NCBI RefSeq assembly: GCF_024519455.1
Contig: NZ_JALJRY010000013.1
Span: 124,001 to 188,000, forward strand
From: Streptomyces sp. STR69
GTDB lineage: Bacteria > Actinomycetota > Actinomycetes > Streptomycetales > Streptomycetaceae
Direction: 5' to 3'
DNA length: 64,000 nucleotides
Shown piece by piece: positions 26,594-34,718 of this stretch. The notes below the pieces were generated by a model. That model was not told the DNA's origin. It worked only from the letters and a program-made list of their open reading frames with translations, and did no database searches. Numbering within the stretch: position 1 is the first letter of the stretch; every line of letters starts with the position of its first letter. Made by a program: the position numbers and the translations under genes.

Positions 26594-27040
26594 ATGACCA
26601 CGCCCCACCCTCTCCACCACCTCAAGCCGGAACTCGTCGTCATCCCGTGCGGCAGCCGCAAACTGGACCATCCCGCGCGGGCCGCGGACATGTACGTCGG
26701 CTCGTACCACCGCGCGTGCCGCAGCGCGGCCGAAGCCCTGCGCCCCGACCGGCTGTTGATCCTCTCGGCGCGGTACGGCCTGCTCGATCTCGACGACGTC
26801 GTCGAGCCGTACGACACTCCGCACGGGGCAACAGGCGCCGTTACGGCCCCAGTTCTTCTGGAACAGGCGACGCTGCGCGGCATCGTGCGCCTCGATCCCG
26901 TCGTCGCTCTCGGAGGAGCCCGGCACGTCGGTCTGGTGCACGCCGTGTGGCCGCACGCCCACACACCGCTCGCCGGAACGCGCGGCATGGGTGAGCAGAT
27001 GGCCCGGCTGGCGGCGATACGCAACAGCCCTGTCCGCTGA
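26594..27040 (+). CDS. DUF6884-like protein
   Basis: A 148-residue cytoplasmic protein with LVVIPCGSRKLDHPARAADM near the start, then YVGSYHRACRSAAEAL and LLILSARYGLLDL, the conserved layout of the DUF6884 family (related to DUF6884/YaaA-like phage and actinomycete proteins). The function is unknown. It lies upstream of a degenerate Nudix gene and a toxin-antitoxin-like pair, which could indicate a defence or mobile-element context, but the link is only positional. Confidence 0.6.
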   Translation: MTTPHPLHHLKPELVVIPCGSRKLDHPARAADMYVGSYHRACRSAAEALRPDRLLILSARYGLLDLDDVVEPYDTPHGATGAVTAPVLLEQATLRGIVRLDPVVALGGARHVGLVHAVWPHAHTPLAGTRGMGEQMARLAAIRNSPVR

Positions 27041-27158
27041 CGGAGTTGGCCGACCCTCTCGTGGTCGCACCGCGTGAACCGTTGCGTCCAGGGTAGGAAA
27101 CGGGGTCGGACGCGGCCGGACGGACGGTCGCTGCTTCTGCGAAGGGAACGGTGCGGAG

Positions 27159-27539
27159 ATGGCGTTGGAGCAGGCCTCCGAGCAGCTGGTGGACGCGGTC
27201 GTCGTGAACGACGGACAGCTGCTGCTGGTGAATGTGCAGGGCGGTTGGGGGCTGCCGTCCGGTGTCCCCGAGGAGGCCGAGACGGCACAGGCCACCGCCG
27301 CGCGTGTGGTCTATGAACTCACGGGCTATCTCGTGGACGGGTCGAGTCTCCTGGGGTCGGACTCGGCGGCCGGAGCGGCGGAACCGCCGGCCGTGGTCTG
27401 TCATCTGCTGAGCCAGGATCCGTCCGGGGAGGCACAGCTCACCGCGGGGCAGCTCCGGTGGGCGCCCTTCGCCGAAGCCATCGAGGGTGGGCTGCCCGCG
27501 GCGGTGCGGGCCTACTTGGAGGGCCATACGCCCGTGTAG
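27159..27539 (+). CDS. Nudix-fold protein with degenerate Nudix box
   Basis: The 126-residue protein has the Nudix framework: LLLVNVQGGWGLPSG and a box beginning at Gly35. Compared with G-x5-E-x7-REUxEExGU, Glu41, Arg49, Glu53 and Gly56 are kept, but the first Glu of REU is Val50 and the last Glu of EE is Leu54. These Glu residues bind the catalytic metals, so hydrolase activity is doubtful and a binding or regulatory role is possible. Start ATG 27159 follows GCGGAG closely. It is four bases from an open frame leading to the ribbon-helix-helix gene. Confidence 0.7.
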   Translation: MALEQASEQLVDAVVVNDGQLLLVNVQGGWGLPSGVPEEAETAQATAARVVYELTGYLVDGSSLLGSDSAAGAAEPPAVVCHLLSQDPSGEAQLTAGQLRWAPFAEAIEGGLPAAVRAYLEGHTPV

Positions 27540-27558
27540 GAAATGCCGGCCCGCCCGC

Positions 27559-27575
27559 GTGGTACCACTGGTACC
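27559..27575 (+). promoter_or_regulatory. Candidate autoregulatory operator of the antitoxin gene
   Basis: Two GGTACC cores nine bases apart form the perfect palindrome GTGGTACCAC (27559-27568) followed by a second TGGTACC half (27569-27575), ten bases before the ribbon-helix-helix start. Tandem short palindromes are typical of such repressors. The assignment is inferred from position and symmetry. Confidence 0.5.
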
Positions 27576-27584
27576 GTGAACGTC

Positions 27585-27884
27585 ATGCCGAACACGCCGA
27601 AAGCCATGAACCTCCGCTTCCGAGACCCCCGGCAACGCGCGGCCATCGAGGCGGCGGCCAAGCAGGCCGGCGTCAGCCTGCAGGAGTACATCCTCTCGGC
27701 CGCCTACGCGCGGGCGACGGCCGTCGAGGAGAGGTTCCTCGCGGGCTTCAAGGAGTCCATGGCGCGCAGTGGCGCGGCGTTCGCGGCCGAGCCGGGCACC
27801 GCGGATTCCAGTGCGGAGCAGCGGGCGGCCGAGGCGGACGCGCTGCGTGAACTCGAACGCCAGGAGCAAGGGCACGCCGCGTGA
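27585..27884 (+). CDS. Ribbon-helix-helix-type antitoxin-like protein
   Basis: ATG 27585 gives 99 residues starting MPNTPKAMNLRFRDPRQR. The MNLRF strand followed by AAIEAAAKQAGVSLQEYILSA resembles a CopG/DUF1778 ribbon-helix-helix DNA-binding region, and the C-terminal half is acidic and helical, suited to toxin binding. Earlier in-frame starts (27543, 27576) are possible. The stop overlaps the start of the Fic-like gene by four bases, the classical antitoxin-toxin arrangement. It probably represses its own operon through the GGTACC palindromes. Confidence 0.72.
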   Translation: MPNTPKAMNLRFRDPRQRAAIEAAAKQAGVSLQEYILSAAYARATAVEERFLAGFKESMARSGAAFAAEPGTADSSAEQRAAEADALRELERQEQGHAA

Positions 27885-28267
27885 CCCAGCCCGAACCACC
27901 GCACACGCTGGACGTCACGTTCCTGTTGCACGCCGCCGAACTGCTCGACCGTGATCCCCAGGTCGACGACTACGGCCCGCTGTACGCAGCCGCAGCACGC
28001 GTCGACGCCCGCGCGATGGAGCGCGACATCTACGGCTCCCTCCACCTCAAGGCGGCGGCGCTTCTGCAGACCCTGGCGAAGCTGCCCTGCCTGGAACACT
28101 CCAACGAGGCCTTCGCCTGGCACGCCACCGAGGCCTACCTGATCCTCAACGAGCGCCGCCTCGACTACCCGCCCAAGGCGGCCGTGGCGCTCGTGCGCGA
28201 CGCGGCCTCCGGGGAACTGGGCCTGGCCAGGATCGCCCGGCAGCTGCGCGAGTGGACCACCGCCTGA
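27881..28267 (+). CDS. Fic/Doc-like toxin-component protein with reduced Fic motif
   Basis: GTG 27881 overlaps the antitoxin stop. The 128-residue protein has the helical layout of Doc-type Fic proteins: LLHAAELLDRDPQVDDYGPLY, then KAAALLQTLAKLPCLEHSNE, then YLILNERRLDY and a final helix. Doc/Fic enzymes carry H-x-F-x-(D/E)-G-N-(K/G)-R. Here the corresponding stretch is HSNEAFAW, consistent with loss of about four residues and of the active-site Arg. Streptomycetes carry similar genes annotated as toxin components of Fic-family modules. AMP- or phosphotransferase activity is therefore uncertain; it may act by another mechanism. Confidence 0.7.
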   Translation: MTQPEPPHTLDVTFLLHAAELLDRDPQVDDYGPLYAAAARVDARAMERDIYGSLHLKAAALLQTLAKLPCLEHSNEAFAWHATEAYLILNERRLDYPPKAAVALVRDAASGELGLARIARQLREWTTA

Positions 28268-28283
28268 GTCTCCCGGTCCGGAC

Positions 28284-28715
28284 TCAGGACGTCGCCTTGC
28301 GGATACACGCGAGCAGGGCGCGCAGCTGTGCGCGGTCCTCCGCGTCGAGGTCGGCCGTCGCCTCCGCGAGCGCGAGGCCGTCGACCTCCTCGGCCTCGCG
28401 GTGGCACTCCCGGCCCTTGTCGGTGAGGCGCAGCAGGAATGCGCGCCGGTCGTGCGGATGTCGCACGCGCTCCACCAGTCCGTCGCGCTCCAGGCTGTCG
28501 ACGATGCTGGTCGTGGTCCGGGCCGCGACGCCGGTCATCTCGCTCAAGTCCCGCATGCGCAGCGGCTGTTCGGCATGGGCGAGCATCCGCAGGGCGCGCA
28601 GCCTGGCGACCGAGGCGCCGTTGGCGCGCAGCCGGGTCTCCACGAACTGCCGTAGCCGGTGGGTCGTCTCGTAGAGCTCGTCGACCAGGATGTCGCTGCT
28701 GCCGTGCACTGCCAT
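28284..28715 (-). CDS. MarR-family transcriptional regulator
   Basis: The 143-residue regulator starts at ATG 28715. The winged helix is clear: LRMRDLSEMTGVAARTTTSI, then VDSLERDGLVERV and DRRAFLLRLTDKGRE, the wing motif of MarR proteins. It is divergent from an MFS efflux gene, with a good palindrome in the 93-base gap, so it probably represses that transporter and is released by a drug-like ligand. Confidence 0.9.
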   Translation of the reverse strand: MAVHGSSDILVDELYETTHRLRQFVETRLRANGASVARLRALRMLAHAEQPLRMRDLSEMTGVAARTTTSIVDSLERDGLVERVRHPHDRRAFLLRLTDKGRECHREAEEVDGLALAEATADLDAEDRAQLRALLACIRKATS

Positions 28716-28782
28716 GCCGTTCCCCGTTCCCCGTTTTCGCGGTGAGGACCGATTCTACGTTCCTCGACCGCGACCTATGAGC

Positions 28783-28797
28783 ACTCACATAGTGAGT
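28783..28797. promoter_or_regulatory. Candidate MarR operator
   Basis: ACTCAC-ATA-GTGAGT is a perfect 6-bp inverted repeat in the divergent MarR/MFS gap, 12 bases before the MFS start. Flanking bases (TGAGC...TATGCTCA) extend the symmetry imperfectly. Size and position fit a MarR dimer site. Confidence 0.6.
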
Positions 28798-28808
28798 ATG
28801 CTCAGCAT

Positions 28809-30323
28809 GTGCTGCTGTTCCGACGCCGTTCCGTCTCCCCCGCTTCCCCCGTCCCTCTCGCCTCCCGAATACGCCTCCGTCCGCGCCCGGGCCAGCGTCT
28901 GGTCGTGCCCGTCATGTGTGTCTGCGTGACGTTCATCGCGATCGTCGACGGAGCGATCACGACCGTCGCGCTCCCCTCCATCGCCCGCACCTTCCACCTG
29001 ACCACGGCCGCCCTGGACGGTGTGGTCGTGGTCTACCCGGTCTGTCTGGCCATGGCCATCCCCGCCTCCGCCTGGCTGGTGGAGCGGTTCGGCGCCAAGC
29101 GCGTGCTGCTCACCGCTCTCGGGGCCTTCCTCGGCTCGTCACTGCTGTGCGGCGCGGCAGCCGACCTCGGTCAGCTCGTCGCCTTCCGCGCGGTGCAGGG
29201 CCTCTCCGCAGGACTGCTCTTCCCCGCCGCGTCCTCGCTGCTCTACAGCACCTTCAACTCGTGGGAGCAGGTGCGGATCTCGCGGTACATGATCGTCCCG
29301 CAGCAGATGGCCCCGGCCGTCGCGCCGATCCTCGGCGGCCTGCTGGTGGACCATCTGTCCTGGCGCTGGGTGTTCTACGTCAACCTGCCGCTGGGCGTGC
29401 CCGCCGTGGTGTTCGGAGCGGTCTTCCTGGCCGAGCACCGCGGTCATCGGCCCGGCCGTTTCGACCTCATCGGGCTGCTGCTGAGCGCGGCGGCTCTGGG
29501 TTCCGTCATGTTCGGGGTCTGCGAGGGCCCCAACCGCGGCTGGTCCTCCCCCGCCGTCGTCACCGCCCTCGTGCTCGGCGCGGTCCTGCTCACCGCCGCC
29601 GTCCTCTTCGAACTGCGCATCGCCGAACCGCTGTTGAGGCTCCGACTCTTCGCGGACCGGCTCTTCCGGGACACCAACCTGATCAATCTGGTGGGCCTGG
29701 TGCCGATCCTGGGCGCCATGTACCTCGGCCCGCTCTTTCTCCAGCAGGGGCAGGGCCGTTCGGCACTGGAGTCCGGCACCAGCACCTTCCCCGAGGCCTT
29801 CGGTGTGCTGCTGACCGTGCAGATCGCCGGGGTCCTGTACTCCAGGGTCGGCCCCCGGATCATCATCGCCAGCGGCCTGGCCATGGTGAGCGGGGTGCTG
29901 CTGCTCTTCGCCACTTGCGACCAGGACACCGGTCTCTGGACGTTCCGTACGTACATGTTCCTGCTCGGGGTCGGCATGGGCGGTGTCTTCATGCCGACCA
30001 CGGTGGCCTCGCTGGCGACCGTCTCCCGCAAGGACCTGGCCCAGGCGTCGACGCTCAACACCGTCGTACGGCAGACCGGGGGCGCCTTCGCCCCGGCGGC
30101 GGTGACCACGGCCCTGGTGCTGAGCACCCCCACGGCAGCCGCGGCGGATCCGCCCATCACCGCCTACCAGCACGCCTATCTCGCCCTGGCCGCCCTCGCC
30201 GCGGCGACCTCCCTCTTCGCCTTCACCCTCCCCGACGGCCCGGCCCGCGCCGCTGCCGCCCGTGGGACCACCGCGTCGGGCGGTACGGCTTCACCGCGGC
30301 GCCGGCACGAGGAGGCGCACTAG
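28809..30323 (+). CDS. MFS efflux transporter (DHA2/EmrB-QacA type)
   Basis: The 504-residue membrane protein begins at GTG 28809; no ribosome site precedes it and a downstream start near residue 36 (VMCVCVTFIAIVDG) is possible. The first helix motif FIAIVDGAITTVALPSIA is the DHA2 motif D signature, followed by WLVERFGAKRVLL (motif A) and RAVQGLSAGLLFP (motif C-like). Hydrophobic segments suggest 14 transmembrane helices. It likely exports drugs or metabolites by proton antiport under the divergent MarR regulator. Confidence 0.88.
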   Translation: MLLFRRRSVSPASPVPLASRIRLRPRPGQRLVVPVMCVCVTFIAIVDGAITTVALPSIARTFHLTTAALDGVVVVYPVCLAMAIPASAWLVERFGAKRVLLTALGAFLGSSLLCGAAADLGQLVAFRAVQGLSAGLLFPAASSLLYSTFNSWEQVRISRYMIVPQQMAPAVAPILGGLLVDHLSWRWVFYVNLPLGVPAVVFGAVFLAEHRGHRPGRFDLIGLLLSAAALGSVMFGVCEGPNRGWSSPAVVTALVLGAVLLTAAVLFELRIAEPLLRLRLFADRLFRDTNLINLVGLVPILGAMYLGPLFLQQGQGRSALESGTSTFPEAFGVLLTVQIAGVLYSRVGPRIIIASGLAMVSGVLLLFATCDQDTGLWTFRTYMFLLGVGMGGVFMPTTVASLATVSRKDLAQASTLNTVVRQTGGAFAPAAVTTALVLSTPTAAAADPPITAYQHAYLALAALAAATSLFAFTLPDGPARAAAARGTTASGGTASPRRRHEEAH

Positions 30324-30336
30324 TCCTTCCGCGCTC

Positions 30337-31180
30337 TCAGGGGCTCACCGGTGAAACCGACCAGGAATCCCGGGAGTTGAGCACTGCGGTCGTACACCCG
30401 GCGAGTTGTTTGTAGCCCTCGGAGACGGCCGTCGCATGCTCGGCGGGCACCGGGCCGCCGGTCTGCTCGGCCAGGGCGATGATCTTCTCCGGGCCCAACT
30501 CGCGGTTGGCCAGGACCAGTTGGTTCAGGGGTTCGCGGCGCAGCTCCTCGTACCGTGCCAACGCCCGTACCGGATCGTCGTGGTGGGCGAGGGTCCAGGC
30601 CAGGACCCGGGCGTCCACGATGGACTGGGAGCCGCCGTTCATGCCCATGGGATACATGGGACGGGCGGCGGCTCCGACCAGCGTCACCCGGCCGAAGCTC
30701 CAACGCGGCAGTGGGTCGCGGTCCACCATCGGATACTCGTGGATGCCGGTGGACTCGCGGACCAGTTCGGGCAGGTCGATCCACGGCAGACTCCACTCGG
30801 CCACCCCGGCCAGTGCCTCGTCCACGGCGACCGGGCCGTAGGAGCCGTCCGTTCCCTCGCCGGGCCGCGGGCCCCGGAGCTCCAGCACCCAGTTCATCAG
30901 CGTGGGCCCGCCCTCGGCGGCCGGGTCCTCGACGGGGTAGGCGACGAACTTGTCCCCGGGTCGTCCTCCGGCCACCACGATCGACCGCCCGCCGAGTATG
31001 TGCGGATACCGGCTCATCCCCCGCCACATGCGCACCCCGTTCCCGCTCGGGGCGCCTTCACCGGGGTGCAGTTGGGCCCGTAGCCGGGAGTCGATGCCGT
31101 CGGCGCCGACGAGGACGTCGGCCTCGATCACCACCGATCCTCCGGTGTGCCGGTCCGTGAAGTGGGCCACGACGGAGGCA
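30337..31180 (-). pseudogene. C-terminal remnant of FAD-dependent monooxygenase
   Basis: The conserved second half of a FAD_binding_3-type hydroxylase is present: VVIEADVLVGADGIDSRLRA, then VTLVGAAARPMYPMGMNGG, where a GDAAHP motif is expected but reads GAAARP. The N-terminal Rossmann GxGxxG domain (about 120-150 residues) is missing; homology ends at about 31180, where unrelated LuxR coding sequence begins on the opposite strand. It resembles salicylate or 3-hydroxybenzoate hydroxylases but cannot bind FAD normally. A deletion/rearrangement remnant is the best explanation. Confidence 0.75.
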
Positions 31181-31429
31181 GGCACCCGGCTCGCCGACGC
31201 GATCGACACCTTCAAGCGGCTCGGCACCCGCCCCTGGACGGCCCGGGCGGGCAACGAGTTGCGGGCGACCGGCCTGTCCGTCGGGCCGGTCGACGTCACC
31301 GGACCCGCGTCACTGAAACCTCAGCAACGGGAGATCGCCTTCCTCGCGGCGGCCGGCCTCACCAACAAACAGATCGCCGAACGCCTCTTCCTCTCGCCCC
31401 ACACCGTCGCCGCCCATCTGCGCCAGCAG
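31181..31429 (+). pseudogene. C-terminal fragment of a LuxR/LAL regulator
   Basis: The plus-strand frame reads GTRLADAIDTFKRLGTRPW, then LKPQQREIAFLAAAGLTNKQ and IAERLFLSPHTVAAHLRQ, which is the tail of a LAL-type regulator including most of its LuxR helix-turn-helix. No start or N-terminal domains exist and the final recognition-helix segment is cut at about 31429, 15 bases from the stop of the minus-strand oxidase gene. Both boundaries look like recombination junctions. Confidence 0.75.
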
Positions 31430-31443
31430 GACGGCGTCGGCAT

Positions 31444-32910
31444 TCAGAAGATGCCCTGCCCCGGTACCAGGATCCCCTTCGGGTCGTACGTCCTCCTGGC
31501 CTCGGCGAACCGGTTCCAGACCGGACCGAACTGCCGTTTCCAGTCGGCGTGTTGGAACGGGATGGAGCCGACCGGGTACTGCGTGCCGCCGGCCGCGCGG
31601 ACCGTGTCGTAGGCGGACCGGTTGGCGCTCAGCAGGCGCTGCACCGTGGCCGTGTCCTCGGGCGGTGTGGTGCGCAGGACGGCGAACAGGTACGGCACCG
31701 GGTCGTCGGGCGTCCGCAGCAGCGGGGTGTGGAGGCGGTCGCGCAGCAGCGGATAGAGGAGTACGACGCCGGGTCCCAGGTCGGCCGGGGTGAGCGCGTC
31801 GAGGAGGGTGGCGGCGAGGTCGGCGGTGCTGCGGCCGGGCAGCAGGAGGTTGAGCCAGGGGTGGGCGTAGGCCCACAGGCCCGCTGCCTTCACGGCGGCG
31901 ACGGAGGGGGCGAGCCGGTCGAGGAAGTCGTAGTAGCCGAGGTCGGTGATCTGGACGCTGGACGCGGTGTGGCGCAGGCCACTCAGGAGCCCGGTGTCGT
32001 CCGGGGTGTCCCCCACCGGCGGTCCGTAGGCGACGGCCTCGATGGCGAACTGGTTGAAGGCACCGGCGGTGTCCGCGCTCACCTGGCCCTCGACGTAGGC
32101 GAAACGGCCCTCGGTGGCGAGCAGGCGCTGGTCGTCGAGGAAGGTCCGCAGATCGGCGTAGGGCAGGAGGTAGTGCCGTACGGTCTCCGGGGCGCGCACC
32201 AGGCGCAGGATGGCGGCGACGATCACGGCGCACTGTCCGAGTCCGGCGAGCACGGCGTGGAACAGGTCGGGGTGCCGGGTGGGGGAACAGCGGAGCAACT
32301 CCCCCGCGCCGGTGACGACTTCGAGTTCCAGGACGTTGTCGACCTGTGCGCCGTGCCGGTGGGTCTGACCGCCCAGGCCGCCGACGGACAGGGTGCCGCC
32401 GACGGAGAGTTCGAGGTAGTCGGTGAAGACGGGAGGGGTCAGACCGTGGGCGAGGGTGGCCTTGGCGACGTCGCTCCACTTCGCGCCCGCCCCGACGGTG
32501 ACGCGTGAACTGCCCGTCCGTACGGGCCCGATGGAGGCGAGCGGCTCGGTCTCGATGATCAGGCCGCCCTCGACCTGCGCCTGCCCGTTCGTGCCGTGGC
32601 CCTGTCCGCGCGGGGCCACGCGAAGGCCGTGCCGATTGCAGAACCGGACCATCGCGACGACGTCCCGCACGGAGCCGGGCCGCAGCACCGCGGCCGGGCG
32701 CCGGTGCACGATGTGTCCGAAGTCGTCCGCGTCGGCGGTGAGCGAGGCGTCGTCGGTGTGGAGCGTCCCGTCCAGGTGCGGGACGCCGCTGAGCGGTCCG
32801 CCGGAGTCGGTCACCGCCCAGCTCCGGGTGAAGGGGTCGAAGCCGATGACCGCGGCCGAGGCGACGGCCAGGCCGCGCAGAGCGGTGCGTCGGGTCGGGG
32901 TGCGGGGCAT
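31444..32910 (-). CDS. Tat-exported FAD-linked oxidase, cytokinin-dehydrogenase-like
   Basis: ATG 32910 behind CAGGAGGACCAC gives 488 residues. A twin-arginine signal (PTRRTALRGLAVASAAVIG) precedes the mature protein. The PCMH-type FAD domain contains RPAAVLRPGSVRDVVAMVRF and APRGQGHGTNGQAQ, whose His could carry covalent flavin. The C-terminal domain ends RRTYDPKGILVPGQGIF, closely resembling the end of cytokinin dehydrogenases, and YLELSVGGTLSVGGLGG also fits. It probably folds in the cytoplasm with FAD and is secreted to oxidise a cytokinin or related amine or alcohol. The substrate is inferred from overall resemblance only. Confidence 0.8.
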   Translation of the reverse strand: MPRTPTRRTALRGLAVASAAVIGFDPFTRSWAVTDSGGPLSGVPHLDGTLHTDDASLTADADDFGHIVHRRPAAVLRPGSVRDVVAMVRFCNRHGLRVAPRGQGHGTNGQAQVEGGLIIETEPLASIGPVRTGSSRVTVGAGAKWSDVAKATLAHGLTPPVFTDYLELSVGGTLSVGGLGGQTHRHGAQVDNVLELEVVTGAGELLRCSPTRHPDLFHAVLAGLGQCAVIVAAILRLVRAPETVRHYLLPYADLRTFLDDQRLLATEGRFAYVEGQVSADTAGAFNQFAIEAVAYGPPVGDTPDDTGLLSGLRHTASSVQITDLGYYDFLDRLAPSVAAVKAAGLWAYAHPWLNLLLPGRSTADLAATLLDALTPADLGPGVVLLYPLLRDRLHTPLLRTPDDPVPYLFAVLRTTPPEDTATVQRLLSANRSAYDTVRAAGGTQYPVGSIPFQHADWKRQFGPVWNRFAEARRTYDPKGILVPGQGIF

Positions 32911-33042
32911 GTGGTCCTCCTGAGACCGTCCGGTTGAAACGATCAACGACGGCTCAGTCTAGGCACGTTGGGGTCCGGAACAGGGGTCCGTCGCGGCGCG
33001 TTCCCCGACCGGTTCGGCACGTGCCGCGGCAGCCGGGCCCCG

Positions 33043-33237
33043 CTAGTCGTCGTCCTGGCTGCTCGGGTTCAGGCCCCGGCGCCGCTTCTTGTCGGAGCTG
33101 CGCAGCAGTTCGCTCGCCATGAGTGTCGCGGTCGCCACGACGCGGGCCCAGCGGGGCCCGCCGCGCTCGGCCCAGAACACACATGCGCACCCGCCGATGA
33201 CGAGCACCAGGACACCGAGCAGCACTGCAACGATCAT
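33043..33237 (-). CDS. Small single-span membrane protein
   Basis: ATG 33237 behind GGGTGGGAAAC encodes 64 residues. Residues 1-21 (MIVAVLLGVLVLVIGGCACVF) form one transmembrane helix, followed by a basic tail with KKRRRG and an acidic end SSQDDD. The family is not recognised. It stands alone between the oxidase and kinase genes. Confidence 0.55.
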   Translation of the reverse strand: MIVAVLLGVLVLVIGGCACVFWAERGGPRWARVVATATLMASELLRSSDKKRRRGLNPSSQDDD

Positions 33238-33317
33238 GTTTCCCACCCCTGGTTCGTACGGTCCGGTGACGCGTACGTTCCTGATGATCTTCTCAGGTCC
33301 GGGCGCGTCGGCCCGGG

Positions 33318-34205
33318 TCACCCCTCCCGCATCCACTCGCGCGTACCGAACGAGCCGATGGCCCGCGAGGCCACGGTGGCCGCCGTGCGCAGCGCCTCGG
33401 CGAAGCCCTCCGAGGTCAGGCGGTCCTGGAGCGCGAGGTGATGGGCCAGGGCGCCGTGCAGAACGTCGCCCGCGCCCAGTGTGTCTTCGACGTGCACCTC
33501 GGGCACCTCGATCGCACCCTCGGCGTCGGGGCCCGCCCACAGGACGGGGTCCGCTCCCCTGCTGACCGCCGACCGGAGAACCCCGTGTTCCCGCAGGAAG
33601 CGCAGCGTGTCGGTCGGTGTGCGGGTGCCGGGCGGGTGGAAGTCGGCCGAGCAGACGGCGATGTCGAGCAGGGGCAGCAGGTCCTCCGTGCCGGGCTTCC
33701 AACTGCCGCCGTCGAAAAGGGTCTTGCGGCCGACGGCCCGTGCCGAACGGGCCGCGGCGATGGCGAGTTCCATGTGGTGGCCGTCTAACTCGACGAGGTC
33801 GCAGGCCGCCACCAGCGCGTCGAGATCGCCGGGCGGGGCGAGCCGGTGCGCTGTCGCGTTGGTCGAGGCGACGGCGCGTTCCCCTGTGGACGCGGTCACG
33901 AGCACGGTGGAGACGGCGGGCGGTCGCGTCGAGTCGGCCGCCAGGTCGCGCACGGTCACGCCCAGCGCGTTCAGGTCGGCGGCCACCCCGGCTCCCAACG
34001 GGTGGCGGCCGATCGCCGTCAGCAGCGTGGCCGTACCGCCGAGATGGCCGAAGGCCACGGCCGCGTTCGCCGCCGGGCCGCCCGCGGCGACCACCTGGTC
34101 CCGGGCGGTGAGTTTCTCGTTCGGGCCCGGGGCGTGGTCCACGAGTTGGATGACGTCCAGGGTGCACAGCCCGACGAACAGTCCCGCAGGGCGTCCTCGC
34201 TCCAC
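33318..34205 (-). CDS. PfkB-family carbohydrate kinase (ribokinase-like)
   Basis: GTG 34205 behind GAGGAGGTCGCCG yields 295 residues. The substrate-binding region VAAGGPAANAAVAFGHLGG and the catalytic DTLGAGDVLHGAL (GAGD anion hole and base Asp) identify a PfkB sugar or nucleoside kinase. It is divergent from a MarR/MFS operon. A role in phosphorylating ribose, a deoxy-sugar acid or a nucleoside is possible; it is not adjacent to a catabolic gene that would narrow this. Confidence 0.88.
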   Translation of the reverse strand: MERGRPAGLFVGLCTLDVIQLVDHAPGPNEKLTARDQVVAAGGPAANAAVAFGHLGGTATLLTAIGRHPLGAGVAADLNALGVTVRDLAADSTRPPAVSTVLVTASTGERAVASTNATAHRLAPPGDLDALVAACDLVELDGHHMELAIAAARSARAVGRKTLFDGGSWKPGTEDLLPLLDIAVCSADFHPPGTRTPTDTLRFLREHGVLRSAVSRGADPVLWAGPDAEGAIEVPEVHVEDTLGAGDVLHGALAHHLALQDRLTSEGFAEALRTAATVASRAIGSFGTREWMREG

Positions 34206-34226
34206 CGGCGACCTCCTCGCTCGATT

Positions 34227-34274
34227 TACTAACAAATGGTTGAGCAGTCCAGGCTGATAAATCTAGTGTTAGTA
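34227..34274. promoter_or_regulatory. Divergent control region with separated inverted repeat
   Basis: TACTAAC (34227-34233) and GTTAGTA (34268-34274) are inverted copies at each end of the short AT-rich PfkB/MarR gap. Between them TTGAGC (34240-34245) and TAGTGT (34264-34269) with an 18-base spacer resemble a promoter for the MarR gene, whose ATG at 34278 would then be nearly leaderless. Confidence 0.4.
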
Positions 34275-34277
34275 CCC

Positions 34278-34718
34278 ATGAAGGTGGACAGTCCGAACGA
34301 CACCGCTCGGCTCGCGTCCGAGCTGCGGCTCGCGGTGGGGCGGGTGACGCGGCGCCTGCGCCAGGCGCACGCCGTGGGTGATGTGTCGCTCTCAGGAGTC
34401 TCGGTCCTGGCCCGGCTCGCCCGGGACGGCTCCGAGTCGCCGACGTCCCTCGCCGAGGCGGAGCGGGTCCGCCCACAGGCCATGGCGAGCACGCTCGCAC
34501 TGCTGGAACAGCGCGGGCTGGTCCGCCGCAGCCCCGATCCGGCGGACGGGCGGCGCAGCATTCTGGAGATCACGGACGAGGGACGTGCCGTGCTGGCCGA
34601 GCGGCGCTCCGCGTCCGTGCACCGGCTCGGGGCCGTCCTCGACGAGTTCACCGCGGAGGAGCGCGCGACCCTCGCGTCGGCCCTGCCACTCCTCGACCGA
34701 CTGGCGGAGCGGCTGTGA
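34278..34718 (+). CDS. MarR-family transcriptional regulator
   Basis: The 146-residue protein starts at ATG 34278, possibly on a leaderless transcript. The winged-helix region is SPTSLAEAERVRPQAMASTL, LALLEQRGLVRRS and DPADGRRSILEITDEG. Its stop overlaps the GTG start of the MFS gene, so regulator and pump are translationally coupled, in contrast with the divergent MarR/MFS pair at 28.3-30.3 kb. It probably autoregulates the operon through the gap at 34227-34274. Confidence 0.9.
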   Translation: MKVDSPNDTARLASELRLAVGRVTRRLRQAHAVGDVSLSGVSVLARLARDGSESPTSLAEAERVRPQAMASTLALLEQRGLVRRSPDPADGRRSILEITDEGRAVLAERRSASVHRLGAVLDEFTAEERATLASALPLLDRLAERL

